Source: CAZWSX01 sp964636985
GTDB taxonomy: Bacteria; Planctomycetota; Planctomycetia; Pirellulales; Pirellulaceae
DNA length: 64,000 nucleotides
Reading direction: 5' to 3'
Assembly (NCBI GenBank): GCA_964636985.1
Contig: CAZWSX010000007.1
Span: forward strand, 124,001-188,000
Below the pieces are notes generated by a model that did no database searches, was not told the origin of the DNA, and worked only from the letters and a program-made list of their open reading frames with translations. Of this stretch, positions 35,851 to 43,646 are shown in pieces (position 1 is the stretch's first letter; every line of letters starts with the position of its first letter). Both the position numbers and the translations under genes were made by a program.

Positions 35851-37176
35851 GTGACAACCACGACGACGATCGACATCCGGGACATGGTCCTTTCGACCAG
35901 CGCTTTTGGTCCTCGGGAAATCGAACAACTGCAACGAAGTTTTGTGGAAGACCCCACCGCGTTCGGCACTCTCCGCGACGCGGTTGCCGAACTGGAAATG
36001 CGGGAAGACACAGCCCCTGCTACCGCCGTTCGCTTGGGTGTTTGCTACTACCTGCTGGGCCGCTATCGCCGCGCTCTTGAGACCCTCGCTACGGGAGACG
36101 GCGGGGCGCTGGCCCGTTTCTATTTGGGCAAAACCAATTCGGCACTCGGGAATCACAAGGAATCGATGCAGCACTATTCGGCCGCCAAAGCGGCCGGGTA
36201 TGCCGGAGACGATTGTGCCTTGGCACTAGCCGAAGCGCAGCGGAACGTTGGCGCTAACGAAGCGGCCCTCGCGACCCTCGATGCTCTTTCGGGTGCGGTC
36301 GAGCAAACTGCCGAATACCTGTATCAACGTGCGGCCACGGTTGCGGCCTTGCGAATCAATCCGGAAGAAGCGGTTCGCTTGTTCGAACGAGCGGTCGCCT
36401 CCGATGAGCGTCACCCTGGTGCGTTGTTTGGCCTGGCTGTCGAAAACGATCGCCGCGGCAACGACGAAACCGCTCTCAGCTTGTACCAACGCGCTGCGGC
36501 ATGCTTCCCGGCGCACGTTGGTTCGCTGTTGAACTTGGGTGTTCTGTACGAGGACCGCGGCAACTTCGATCGGGCCCAGGTTTGCTACCAACGCGTGCTC
36601 GATGCCTATCCCGATAACTTGCGAGCCCGCTTGTTTTTGAAGGACGCGGCCGCGTCGAGCAACATGCTCTACGACGAGGAAACGCAAAAGCGCAACGATC
36701 GCTTGGCGCAAGTCCTCAGCGTTCCCGTAACCGACTTCGAATTGTCCATGCGGGCCCGCAACTGCCTGCAGAAGATGGGCATTCGCACGCTCGGCGACCT
36801 GACGCGCACGACCGAAGCCGAACTGCTCGCCAGCAAGAATTTCGGCGAAACCTCGCTGCAAGAAATTCGCGAGATGCTGCGAGCCAAGGGATTGGAACTC
36901 GGCCAATTCTCGCACGAGAAGTCGGAACCCGAGCCGGTCGTCGATGTCGCTGCTTTGCCGGCCGACGCCCAAGCTATTTTGGATCGCCCCATCTCCGACC
37001 TGAACTTGTCAGTTCGTGCCCGCAAGTGCATGGTGCGATTGGGTATGACCACCATCAGCGAACTCATCCGCCGCACTGGCGACGATTTGCTGGAGTGCAA
37101 GAACTTCGGCGTGACCAGCTTGAACGAAGTGCGCGAAAAGCTGGTCCAGTTCGGCCTCAAGCTGCGCGGGGACTGA
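35851..37176 (+). CDS. TPR protein with two tandem RNA polymerase alpha C-terminal domains
   Basis: The 441-residue protein has tetratricopeptide repeats at about 55-265 (for example LGVCYYLLGRYRRALETLA and LLNLGVLYEDRGNFDRAQVC), then two alpha-CTD modules at about 288-352 and 376-440. Module 1 keeps the DNA-contacting positions of E. coli alpha: R265, N268 and C269 in MRARNCL, and G296, S299 and E302 in NFGETSLQE. Module 2 keeps the same set except that Lys replaces N268. K298 is Thr in both. The polymerase alpha N-terminal domain is absent, so this is a separate protein that borrows the UP-element reader. The GTG start at 35851 has AGGAGA upstream; an ATG lies at 35884. A strong terminator follows. 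Confidence 0.88.
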   Translation: MTTTTTIDIRDMVLSTSAFGPREIEQLQRSFVEDPTAFGTLRDAVAELEMREDTAPATAVRLGVCYYLLGRYRRALETLATGDGGALARFYLGKTNSALGNHKESMQHYSAAKAAGYAGDDCALALAEAQRNVGANEAALATLDALSGAVEQTAEYLYQRAATVAALRINPEEAVRLFERAVASDERHPGALFGLAVENDRRGNDETALSLYQRAAACFPAHVGSLLNLGVLYEDRGNFDRAQVCYQRVLDAYPDNLRARLFLKDAAASSNMLYDEETQKRNDRLAQVLSVPVTDFELSMRARNCLQKMGIRTLGDLTRTTEAELLASKNFGETSLQEIREMLRAKGLELGQFSHEKSEPEPVVDVAALPADAQAILDRPISDLNLSVRARKCMVRLGMTTISELIRRTGDDLLECKNFGVTSLNEVREKLVQFGLKLRGD

Positions 37177-37201
37177 TGCCCCAGTTGCGATGACGATGTA
37201 C

Positions 37202-37232
37202 AAGGGTCGCTCCAACGGGCGACCCTTTTTTT
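37202..37232 (+). terminator. Rho-independent terminator after the TPR/alpha-CTD gene
   Basis: A 9-bp perfect stem (AAGGGTCGC with GCGACCCTT), an 8-base loop and a run of seven T lie 26 bases past the stop codon. Confidence 0.9.
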
Positions 37233-37268
37233 GTGCCCTCGCCGCGTGCGTTTCTCAAAACACTCACC

Positions 37269-38393
37269 ATGCCCGACGCTCAGTTCCACTTCGAAGTCCT
37301 AAAGACCGACGGCGCCGCGCGGCGCGGTCGCTTGCGGACTTCGCGCGGGACGATCGAAACGCCGATCTTCATGCCGGTTGGGACGAACGCGACCGTCAAG
37401 GGAATCGAATTCGACCATCTGCGAACGGCCGGCGCGCAGATCATCTTAGGCAACACCTACCACTTGCTGCTGCGGCCGGGCGAGAAGTTGATCGCCCAGA
37501 TGGGCGGACTCCATCGCTTCTCCGGTTGGGATCGGCCAATCCTGACCGACAGCGGCGGATTCCAGGTCTTCAGTCTCGCCCAGATGACCAAGGTGAAAGA
37601 GCAGGGGGCCACGTTTCGGTCGCACATCGACGGGAGCAAGATCGAACTGACGCCCGAGCGAGCTATCGCCGTTCAGGAGGCGCTGGGTAGCGACATCGCG
37701 ATGGTTCTCGATCACGTCATCGCTTTGCCTTCGGAGTCGCGCGCGATCGAAGATGCCTGCCGGCGGAGCGTTCGCTGGGCGCAGCGATGCAAACAAGCGC
37801 AGACGCGCGAAGGGCAATCGCTCTTTGCGATTATCCAAGGCGGCCTCAACCACGAACTGCGCCGCTGGTGCGCCCGCGAACTGGCGGCGATGGATTTTCC
37901 CGGCTACGCGATCGGCGGACTGAGTGTCGGCGAGAAGCCAAGCGAGATGTACGAGTGCCTCGACGCCGTGTGCCCCGTCATGCCCGAAGGCAAGCCTCGT
38001 TACTTGATGGGCGTGGGAACTCCTCAAGACTTGCTCGAAGGTGTGGCTCGGGGAGTCGATATGTTCGACTGCGTGATGCCGACGCGCAACGGCCGCAACG
38101 CCTTGGCTTTTACCGATCGCGGACCGGTTCGGATGCGGAATCAGCGTCATGCCACGGACGACGCGCCGCTCGATCCGACGTGCGTTTGCCCGGCGTGCAA
38201 ACATTCCCGCTCGTACATTCGGCACTTATTTCAGGCCAACGAAATGTTGGGGCCGATTCTCTTGTCGATCCACAACGTCACGTACTACTTGCGGTTGATG
38301 GAGCGCGCTCGTGCGGCCATCGAAGCCGGTGACTTCTCTTCGTTTCGCGAAGAACGCCGCCGGAAATGGGCCGAAGGGGACAGTGTGGGTTAA
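37269..38393 (+). CDS. tgt: Queuine/preQ1 tRNA-guanine transglycosylase
   Basis: Tgt exchanges the wobble guanine for preQ1 in tRNAs with GUN anticodons. The 374-residue protein has the catalytic Asp94 in ILTDSGGFQVFSL, the substrate loop IGGLSVGEKPSEMYE, the nucleophile region FDCVMPTRNGRNALAF and the zinc site CVCPACKHSRSYIRHLF with the downstream His. The ATG at 37269 is preferred over an in-frame GTG at 37233, which falls within the terminator tail. It stands alone; no other queuosine gene is near. Confidence 0.95.
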   Translation: MPDAQFHFEVLKTDGAARRGRLRTSRGTIETPIFMPVGTNATVKGIEFDHLRTAGAQIILGNTYHLLLRPGEKLIAQMGGLHRFSGWDRPILTDSGGFQVFSLAQMTKVKEQGATFRSHIDGSKIELTPERAIAVQEALGSDIAMVLDHVIALPSESRAIEDACRRSVRWAQRCKQAQTREGQSLFAIIQGGLNHELRRWCARELAAMDFPGYAIGGLSVGEKPSEMYECLDAVCPVMPEGKPRYLMGVGTPQDLLEGVARGVDMFDCVMPTRNGRNALAFTDRGPVRMRNQRHATDDAPLDPTCVCPACKHSRSYIRHLFQANEMLGPILLSIHNVTYYLRLMERARAAIEAGDFSSFREERRRKWAEGDSVG

Positions 38394-38589
38394 CGCCCGT
38401 GGACGGCGATTCTCGTCATTTGGCGGTCCTTCTGGTGCTAAATAGGCCGTTTTCAGGGCTTGTATCAAAAAAAGCAAACCCAGTTACGCAAATCGATTGA
38501 TTTTGCGGAACGGGCGATTACTGTTGCCACTAGCCGCATGGCGTCGTTGCGCCATCGCCTAAATAATCGACACGCTGAAACTTGCACCA

Positions 38590-39405
38590 ATGATCAGGCC
38601 AATCGCCTTGTTTGTGATCGGATTTTGTTTCACGGCCGTACCCGCTTTGGCCGGCATTGTGACGGGTGACAAGATCGATATCGATCGCCTTCACCAAAAC
38701 CACAGCTCATTCGATACGACACCCGGCGCGTACGGGACGGAAGTCACCTACGGCGGGGTTGGCGGCGGCGGGGAGTTCTTGGTACGGGAAATCGTGGGTA
38801 GCACTCTTAGCTGGGACGGTGCATTTAAGACCTTTTGCATTGAGTACTCCGAGCATATCAGTCTGGGAGGCAATTACTGGGCCACGATCGACAGCAACGC
38901 GCTCAACGGAGGGCCTGGCGCCGGACCTCTTGGCGATCCGGTTGGTGATGCCACCAAGTGGCTCTACGGCGCTTACGTAAGAAATGAACTGTCCGGGATC
39001 AGCTTACTCGTCGATGTTTCCGCGACCACCAATTTCAGCTACGACAACGTCGATTGGTCGAACGCTTTGCAGTTGGCGATTTGGTACTTGGAGGACGAGA
39101 CGGGTGCTCCTGGACTCGGAAGCAACAATCGGGCTAAGAATTTGGTCAAGACGGCGCTCGCTAACGCCAGTCGCAACAAGTTTGATGTGAAAGCCATTAA
39201 CTTGTGGACGACGCGCTCCGGAAACACGACCTCCGGCTACACCTACACGGGAGGCGCGCAAAGCCAACTCATTTACCTGGGAGAATTGCCCGAGGATGCG
39301 CCTCCGGTCCCGACGCCGGAACCTGGGTCGCTCGTCACCTTCGGCGCCCTGGGAATGCTGGGCGTGTTCGCATTCCGTCGCGGAACACGCAGCAACGTAC
39401 GCTGA
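38590..39405 (+). CDS. PEP-CTERM sorting-domain secreted protein
   Basis: The 271-residue protein has an N-terminal signal peptide (MIRPIALFVIGFCFTAVPAL then AG) and a C-terminal PEP-CTERM signal: PTPEPGSLVTFGALGMLGVF followed by the basic AFRRGTR. This signal is recognised by an exosortase that sends the protein to the outer surface or exopolysaccharide. The mature part is Gly/Asn/Thr-rich, with DWSNALQLAIWYLEDETG, a pattern common in planctomycete and other PEP-CTERM proteins. No exosortase gene is in the window. The function is unknown. Confidence 0.88.
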   Translation: MIRPIALFVIGFCFTAVPALAGIVTGDKIDIDRLHQNHSSFDTTPGAYGTEVTYGGVGGGGEFLVREIVGSTLSWDGAFKTFCIEYSEHISLGGNYWATIDSNALNGGPGAGPLGDPVGDATKWLYGAYVRNELSGISLLVDVSATTNFSYDNVDWSNALQLAIWYLEDETGAPGLGSNNRAKNLVKTALANASRNKFDVKAINLWTTRSGNTTSGYTYTGGAQSQLIYLGELPEDAPPVPTPEPGSLVTFGALGMLGVFAFRRGTRSNVR

Positions 39406-39430
39406 TCGCGTCCGCGACGAAACAGAGATC

Positions 39431-39462
39431 CAAGCCGCTTGCTGGCCAGGCGGCTTGTTGTG
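39431..39462 (+). terminator. Probable terminator of the PEP-CTERM gene
   Basis: An 8-bp stem (CAAGCCGC with GCGGCTTG) with an 11-base loop is followed by a short TTGTG tail. It starts 25 bases after the stop. The T-tract is weak. Confidence 0.5.
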
Positions 39463-39551
39463 AATGCGACGTGGCCGCACGTAGTCCGCGCCGGGAGGTT
39501 GCGGGTACGCATCCAAGTGCATGCCGCTTTTTTCCGAGTTGGGACGGGCAA

Positions 39552-40172
39552 CTACCGCTCCAAGTGCAACGTGCTATTCACGGTGACCACTGTGGTCTCC
39601 TTTGGTGAAATGTGCAGCACGTTGATGCACGCGTTCGCTTGCACAACGTTGCGCGCGCGGGACATGGGAAGGCCCAACAGGCCCGCTAAATACGCTCTGT
39701 TCACGGCATTGTGAGCCACAATCGCAATGGTCTGCGACGTGTGTGCAGCCGCGATTTCGTCGAACGCGGGCTTCACTCGCTCGAACACCTGGGTCAGCGT
39801 TTCGCCGCCGAGATATCCGTACTGGCCGGGGTCGTCTTGAAACTGCTGGTAGGCCTCAGCGTCGGTGACGCGAATTTCCTTCCAGCTTCGCCCTTCCCAC
39901 TGACCCACGTTAACTTCGGTGAGGAGGTCGTGCGTCGCCACACTAAGCCGATGCGGCGCTGCGATGATCTGGGCGCTCTCCTGCGCTCGCAGCAGCGGGC
40001 TGGCGTAAACCGCGGCAAGGCGAACTCCTTGTAGCGCCGTGGCGGCCTTTTGGACCTGCGCGACTCCCGTCTCGCTCAGGCGCAAATCCATCCCGCGTCC
40101 CTGCAGGATCGGTGGATCGGCAATGTTGGCGTCCGTAGCGCCGTGGCGCAAAAGATAGATCGTGGTCGTCAT
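39552..40172 (-). CDS. Histidine phosphatase (phosphoglycerate mutase-like) family
   Basis: The 206-residue protein has the catalytic LRHGATDAN (R8, H9), AVYASPLLRAQESAQII with the second Arg, EVNVGQWEGRSWKEI with the acid/base Glu, and VAHNAVNR with the second catalytic His. This is the small histidine acid phosphatase family, which includes CobC/GpmB-like enzymes; the substrate is not predictable. It lies 25 bases downstream of pdxA on the same strand, so the two are likely co-transcribed. Confidence 0.9.
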   Translation of the reverse strand: MTTTIYLLRHGATDANIADPPILQGRGMDLRLSETGVAQVQKAATALQGVRLAAVYASPLLRAQESAQIIAAPHRLSVATHDLLTEVNVGQWEGRSWKEIRVTDAEAYQQFQDDPGQYGYLGGETLTQVFERVKPAFDEIAAAHTSQTIAIVAHNAVNRAYLAGLLGLPMSRARNVVQANACINVLHISPKETTVVTVNSTLHLER

Positions 40173-40197
40173 GACTTGTTGAATTCTGAAGTTCAGC

Positions 40198-41268
40198 TTA
40201 CGAAGTGATGTTCCAAAGGCTAGCCTTGGTCCGCTTCGCCAGTGCCATGCGGACGGCGACCTTGGTCGCCGAGATCAGGCCCGTCGTTTCCGACTTCCCT
40301 TGCCAGGCCTTGTCGAAAGCGGTCCCGTGGGCCACGCTCGTGCGAACGATGGGCAGCCCCAGTGTGATGTTGACGGCCCGGTGCATGCCCAAGAGCTTCA
40401 GCGCGATGTGCCCCTGATCGTGGTACATGGCGACGATGGCGTCGAATTCACCGGCGGCTGCGCGGCCCATCAACGTATCCGCCGGGAACGGGCCATGGGC
40501 ATCGATTCCCAGTGCTCGCGCCGCCTGAACGGCTGGAGCGATAGTCGTGATCTCTTCGTCGCCGAAGAGTCCATCTTCGCCCGCATGGGGATTGAGCGCG
40601 GTGACCCCAATTCGCGGTGCGCGGGTCTCGCCGGGCGGCAGCAGGATTTTGGAAACACTGTGCGCCAGCCGGGCCTTTTCCACGATGTTCGAGACATTGA
40701 GGTTGGCGAACACGTCGCGCAGCGCCATGTGCAACGTGACATGGGCGACACCCAGGCCGGCCGTTCCGGCCACTGCTTCGCCGGGCGGCAAGTAAAGCAT
40801 CATGGCCACTGCTTCGGGAGCCACCCCGCAGGCGTCGGCAAGAATCTCGGTATGGCCAGGGTAGTGGATGTCGGCCGCGGCCAATGCAGCCTTGTTGAGC
40901 GGCGCCGTGACGATGGCGTCGATCGCCTGCGACTTGGCCAGATCGATCGAACGCATCAGACAATCGTAGGCCGCTTTTCCGCCGCGAGGGTCAATCACGG
41001 CAGGAGGAACGTCTTCCGATTCGCGTTCCCCGGTGCAGAGAACCGGCATTTCGCCAGGCGACGGCGAGGCAAAGGCCGGGTCGTCGATTTCGACGACGCG
41101 GATCGGTTTTCCAAGCAGCTGGACTGCTCGCGAAAAGATGGCCGGACGGCCGATCGCGAACGGGCGCGCGATCTGGTGCCACTCTGGATTCGTCCAGGCC
41201 CCCGCAATCGTTTCGGGGCCAATCCCCGCCGGGTCTCCCATTGTCAGGGCGATCAAAGGTCGTTCCAT
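40198..41268 (-). CDS. pdxA: 4-hydroxythreonine-4-phosphate dehydrogenase
   Basis: PdxA oxidises 4-phosphohydroxythreonine in the DXP-dependent pyridoxal phosphate pathway. Motifs are present in order: LTMGDPAGIGPE at the start, DAIVTAPLNKAALAAA, HYPGHTEILAD (metal His), NPHAGEDGLFGDEE (metal His and Asp) and VAMYHDQGHIALKLLG. The length of 356 residues is a little over the usual 330. The ATG at 41268 is well placed for the conserved start MERPLIALTMGDP. A PdxA2-type role in sugar-acid metabolism cannot be excluded. Confidence 0.93.
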   Translation of the reverse strand: MERPLIALTMGDPAGIGPETIAGAWTNPEWHQIARPFAIGRPAIFSRAVQLLGKPIRVVEIDDPAFASPSPGEMPVLCTGERESEDVPPAVIDPRGGKAAYDCLMRSIDLAKSQAIDAIVTAPLNKAALAAADIHYPGHTEILADACGVAPEAVAMMLYLPPGEAVAGTAGLGVAHVTLHMALRDVFANLNVSNIVEKARLAHSVSKILLPPGETRAPRIGVTALNPHAGEDGLFGDEEITTIAPAVQAARALGIDAHGPFPADTLMGRAAAGEFDAIVAMYHDQGHIALKLLGMHRAVNITLGLPIVRTSVAHGTAFDKAWQGKSETTGLISATKVAVRMALAKRTKASLWNITS

Positions 41269-41389
41269 TCCGAGAGTCTACCAGGAAGTCGCACGCGGCG
41301 TAGACCGCGCCAGGGCGTCACGGGCGGGCCATCGGCAAAAGGCCACGCCTTGCTAAGATGGACATAGATATTGAGTCGCGGAGAGCGTG

Positions 41390-42115
41390 ATGGTTCGGAT
41401 TGTTTCCACACTTTCGATAGTTGCCTTGGCCTTGATGGCAGCCAACTTTGTCGTCGGCCTGACGGGAGGAGACTTCAATGCTGCGGCACACAAGGTCGCC
41501 GCTGCTAACCGCCAGTTGCGTGACGTCTCGGTCGCGCGGTCTCGGCACGATCCTGGGGTTGACGACGGCGACTACGAAGAGGCGATGGAATCTGCCCGAA
41601 TCGCCCGCGAGTTCTACACGCCCCTGCGCAACCACATGACCTTTCACATCCTCCTGGGTGTCGCTGCGGGCTTGACCGTTTTGCTGGTCAACGGATTGAC
41701 GATCACGTACTTCGTGGGCGTGAGCAAGTGGTTTCGCGAAGTGGTCGATGCCTACTCGCTCGACCCCAAGTACGCCTCTGAAAGCGAAAGAATCAAACGC
41801 GCCAACTTCCCGTGGGCCAGCAGCGGTATGGTGGCGATCTTGATCCTGGTGTTCCTGGGTGGCGCGGCGGACGCCAGCGGAGCCAACAGCGCTCGCTCTG
41901 CCGCATGGGTGCTGCCCCATTACGTTGCGTCGATGATTGCGATCGTCTGGATTGCCATAGCGTTCTGGCAGCAGTCGCAAAAGCTGGCTGAGAACCAAAC
42001 GCTGATTCGCGAAGTGATGTCGCTAGTCCAGGCCGCACGAGCCAAGCGCGGTCTTCCGACCGAGGCCCTCGAAGCGGCGCGAACCGACCGCATCGCACAA
42101 AGCCCAACGATCTGA
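41390..42115 (+). CDS. Integral membrane protein, unknown function
   Basis: The protein has 241 residues and about four helices: an N-terminal helix (about 5-25), a pair around 85-115, and two in the second half (ASSGMVAILILVFLGGAAD and HYVASMIAIVWIAIAFWQQ). A charged periplasmic-looking loop with Arg/Asp/Glu separates the first two. The ATG at 41390 follows GGAGAG; an overlapping GTG lies at 41387. I do not recognise a family. It is divergent from pdxA and convergent with the DUF1501 gene. Confidence 0.7.
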   Translation: MVRIVSTLSIVALALMAANFVVGLTGGDFNAAAHKVAAANRQLRDVSVARSRHDPGVDDGDYEEAMESARIAREFYTPLRNHMTFHILLGVAAGLTVLLVNGLTITYFVGVSKWFREVVDAYSLDPKYASESERIKRANFPWASSGMVAILILVFLGGAADASGANSARSAAWVLPHYVASMIAIVWIAIAFWQQSQKLAENQTLIREVMSLVQAARAKRGLPTEALEAARTDRIAQSPTI

Positions 42116-42147
42116 TCGAGAAATTTCGACAGGTCAATTCGGCATCG

Positions 42148-43617
42148 CTACGCCACCGGCGGCGAGACCAGCATCTCTTTCACGATTCGCCCCGGTTGGC
42201 CGTCGAGCAATGTTCCTGCGCCGCCGGGCCGCGGGAAACTGAGCGATTGCGCGTCGAATCCGAACAGGTGCAACAGCGTCGCGTGGTAGTCGTAATGGTT
42301 GACGACGTTCTCGACGGCACGGTGGCCGAATTCGTCGGTTGCGCCGTGGACGTAACCGCCGCGAATGCCGCCGCCCGCGAACCACGAGCTGAAGCCGTAC
42401 GTGTTGTGATCGCGGCCGATGTTCTTCTCGTTTTGGATCACCGGCAAGCGGCCCATTTCGCCGCCCCAGTGGACCAGCGTCGTGTCGAGCAACCCCCGCT
42501 GCTTAAGATCTCGAACGAGCGCCGCCGACGGGCGATCGATCTTCTTGCAAGTCGCCGGCAATGCCGTGGCGATGTTGCCGTGATGGTCCCACTGCTGCGT
42601 CGCCGTGTAGATCTGAACGAAGCGGACACCGCGCTCGATCAGTCGCCGTGCGATGAGGCATCGGGTGCCGAATTCTCGCGTGGCGTCGTCATCGAGGCCA
42701 TAGTCGCGGTGCGTCGCGGCCGATTCCTGCGAGACATCGAGCGCATCCTTCGCCGCCGTTTGCATTCGCGCGGCGAGCTCGTATGCCGAGATTCTGGCCG
42801 AGAGATCGCTTTCGCCTGGATGCTCGGCCAAATGCCGTTGGTTGAGTTGCTCCAGATAGCCAAGTAGTTTGCTTTGCGGCTCGCCGGCCAATTTGCCGGG
42901 GGGCTGCAAGTTGAGAATGCGCGGCTCCTTGGGACGAACCACCGTCCCTTGATAGAGTGACGGCAACCAGCCATTCGACCAACAGTCGGTGCCGAGCACG
43001 GGCAAGCCGCCTGGGTCGGTGAGGACCACAAAGGCGGGCAGGTTCTGGCTTTCGCTTCCCAAGGCATACGTCAGCCAAGATCCGAGCACGGGTCGCCCGC
43101 CGTTCACTCGCCCGTGGTGCAGTGCGTAGATCGATTGCCCGTGGTTGTTGACGCCAGTGTGCATCGAACGTACAAGCGTAATGTCGTCGGCGATGGTCCC
43201 CAGTTGTGGAACCAGTTCGCTCAGTTCCATGCCGCACTGGCCATGATGCGCCCACTTCCAAGGTCCGGCGAACAGCTTGGCGGAGGACTCGGCCGCGTTA
43301 TCGAATTTGATATCGCCGGCGAAGTTCTGCAGGTGGCGTTTTTCGAGTTCCGGCTTGCGGTCGAACATGTCGACGTGCGACGGCCCGCCCTGCATGAACA
43401 TGCTGATCATCGCCGTCGCTTGCGCCGGTTTGGGCGGGGCTTTTGGCTTCAAGTCGAACGTGATCGGCGTTAAGTTCGGCTTCGGAGGCTCTGCCTTTGC
43501 GAGATCATCCTTCAACAGCGAAGCCAGTGCGAGCGTTCCCAGGCCGAAGGCTTGCTGAGCCAAAAAATGGCGGCGCGAACCGTTCGAGTTGAGCGGATTG
43601 CATTTTGAATCGGACAT
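42148..43617 (-). CDS. DUF1501 family protein with Tat-type signal
   Basis: The 489-residue protein begins with a twin-arginine motif (GSRRHFLAQQAFGLGTLALA), so it is probably exported folded. DUF1501 proteins belong to the alkaline phosphatase-like fold; here MISMFMQGGPSHVDMFDRKP near the start, LVRSMHTGVNNHGQSIYALH and DTTLVHWGGEMGRLP with NHYDYHATLLHLFG near the end are the family landmarks. It lies 29 bases after the DUF1549/DUF1553 cytochrome, the standard planctomycete pairing. Such pairs are abundant in sulfatase-rich planctomycetes and their reaction is not established. Confidence 0.9.
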   Translation of the reverse strand: MSDSKCNPLNSNGSRRHFLAQQAFGLGTLALASLLKDDLAKAEPPKPNLTPITFDLKPKAPPKPAQATAMISMFMQGGPSHVDMFDRKPELEKRHLQNFAGDIKFDNAAESSAKLFAGPWKWAHHGQCGMELSELVPQLGTIADDITLVRSMHTGVNNHGQSIYALHHGRVNGGRPVLGSWLTYALGSESQNLPAFVVLTDPGGLPVLGTDCWSNGWLPSLYQGTVVRPKEPRILNLQPPGKLAGEPQSKLLGYLEQLNQRHLAEHPGESDLSARISAYELAARMQTAAKDALDVSQESAATHRDYGLDDDATREFGTRCLIARRLIERGVRFVQIYTATQQWDHHGNIATALPATCKKIDRPSAALVRDLKQRGLLDTTLVHWGGEMGRLPVIQNEKNIGRDHNTYGFSSWFAGGGIRGGYVHGATDEFGHRAVENVVNHYDYHATLLHLFGFDAQSLSFPRPGGAGTLLDGQPGRIVKEMLVSPPVA

Positions 43618-43646
43618 GGTCGTTCTCGAAAACAAGCGACTCGCGG

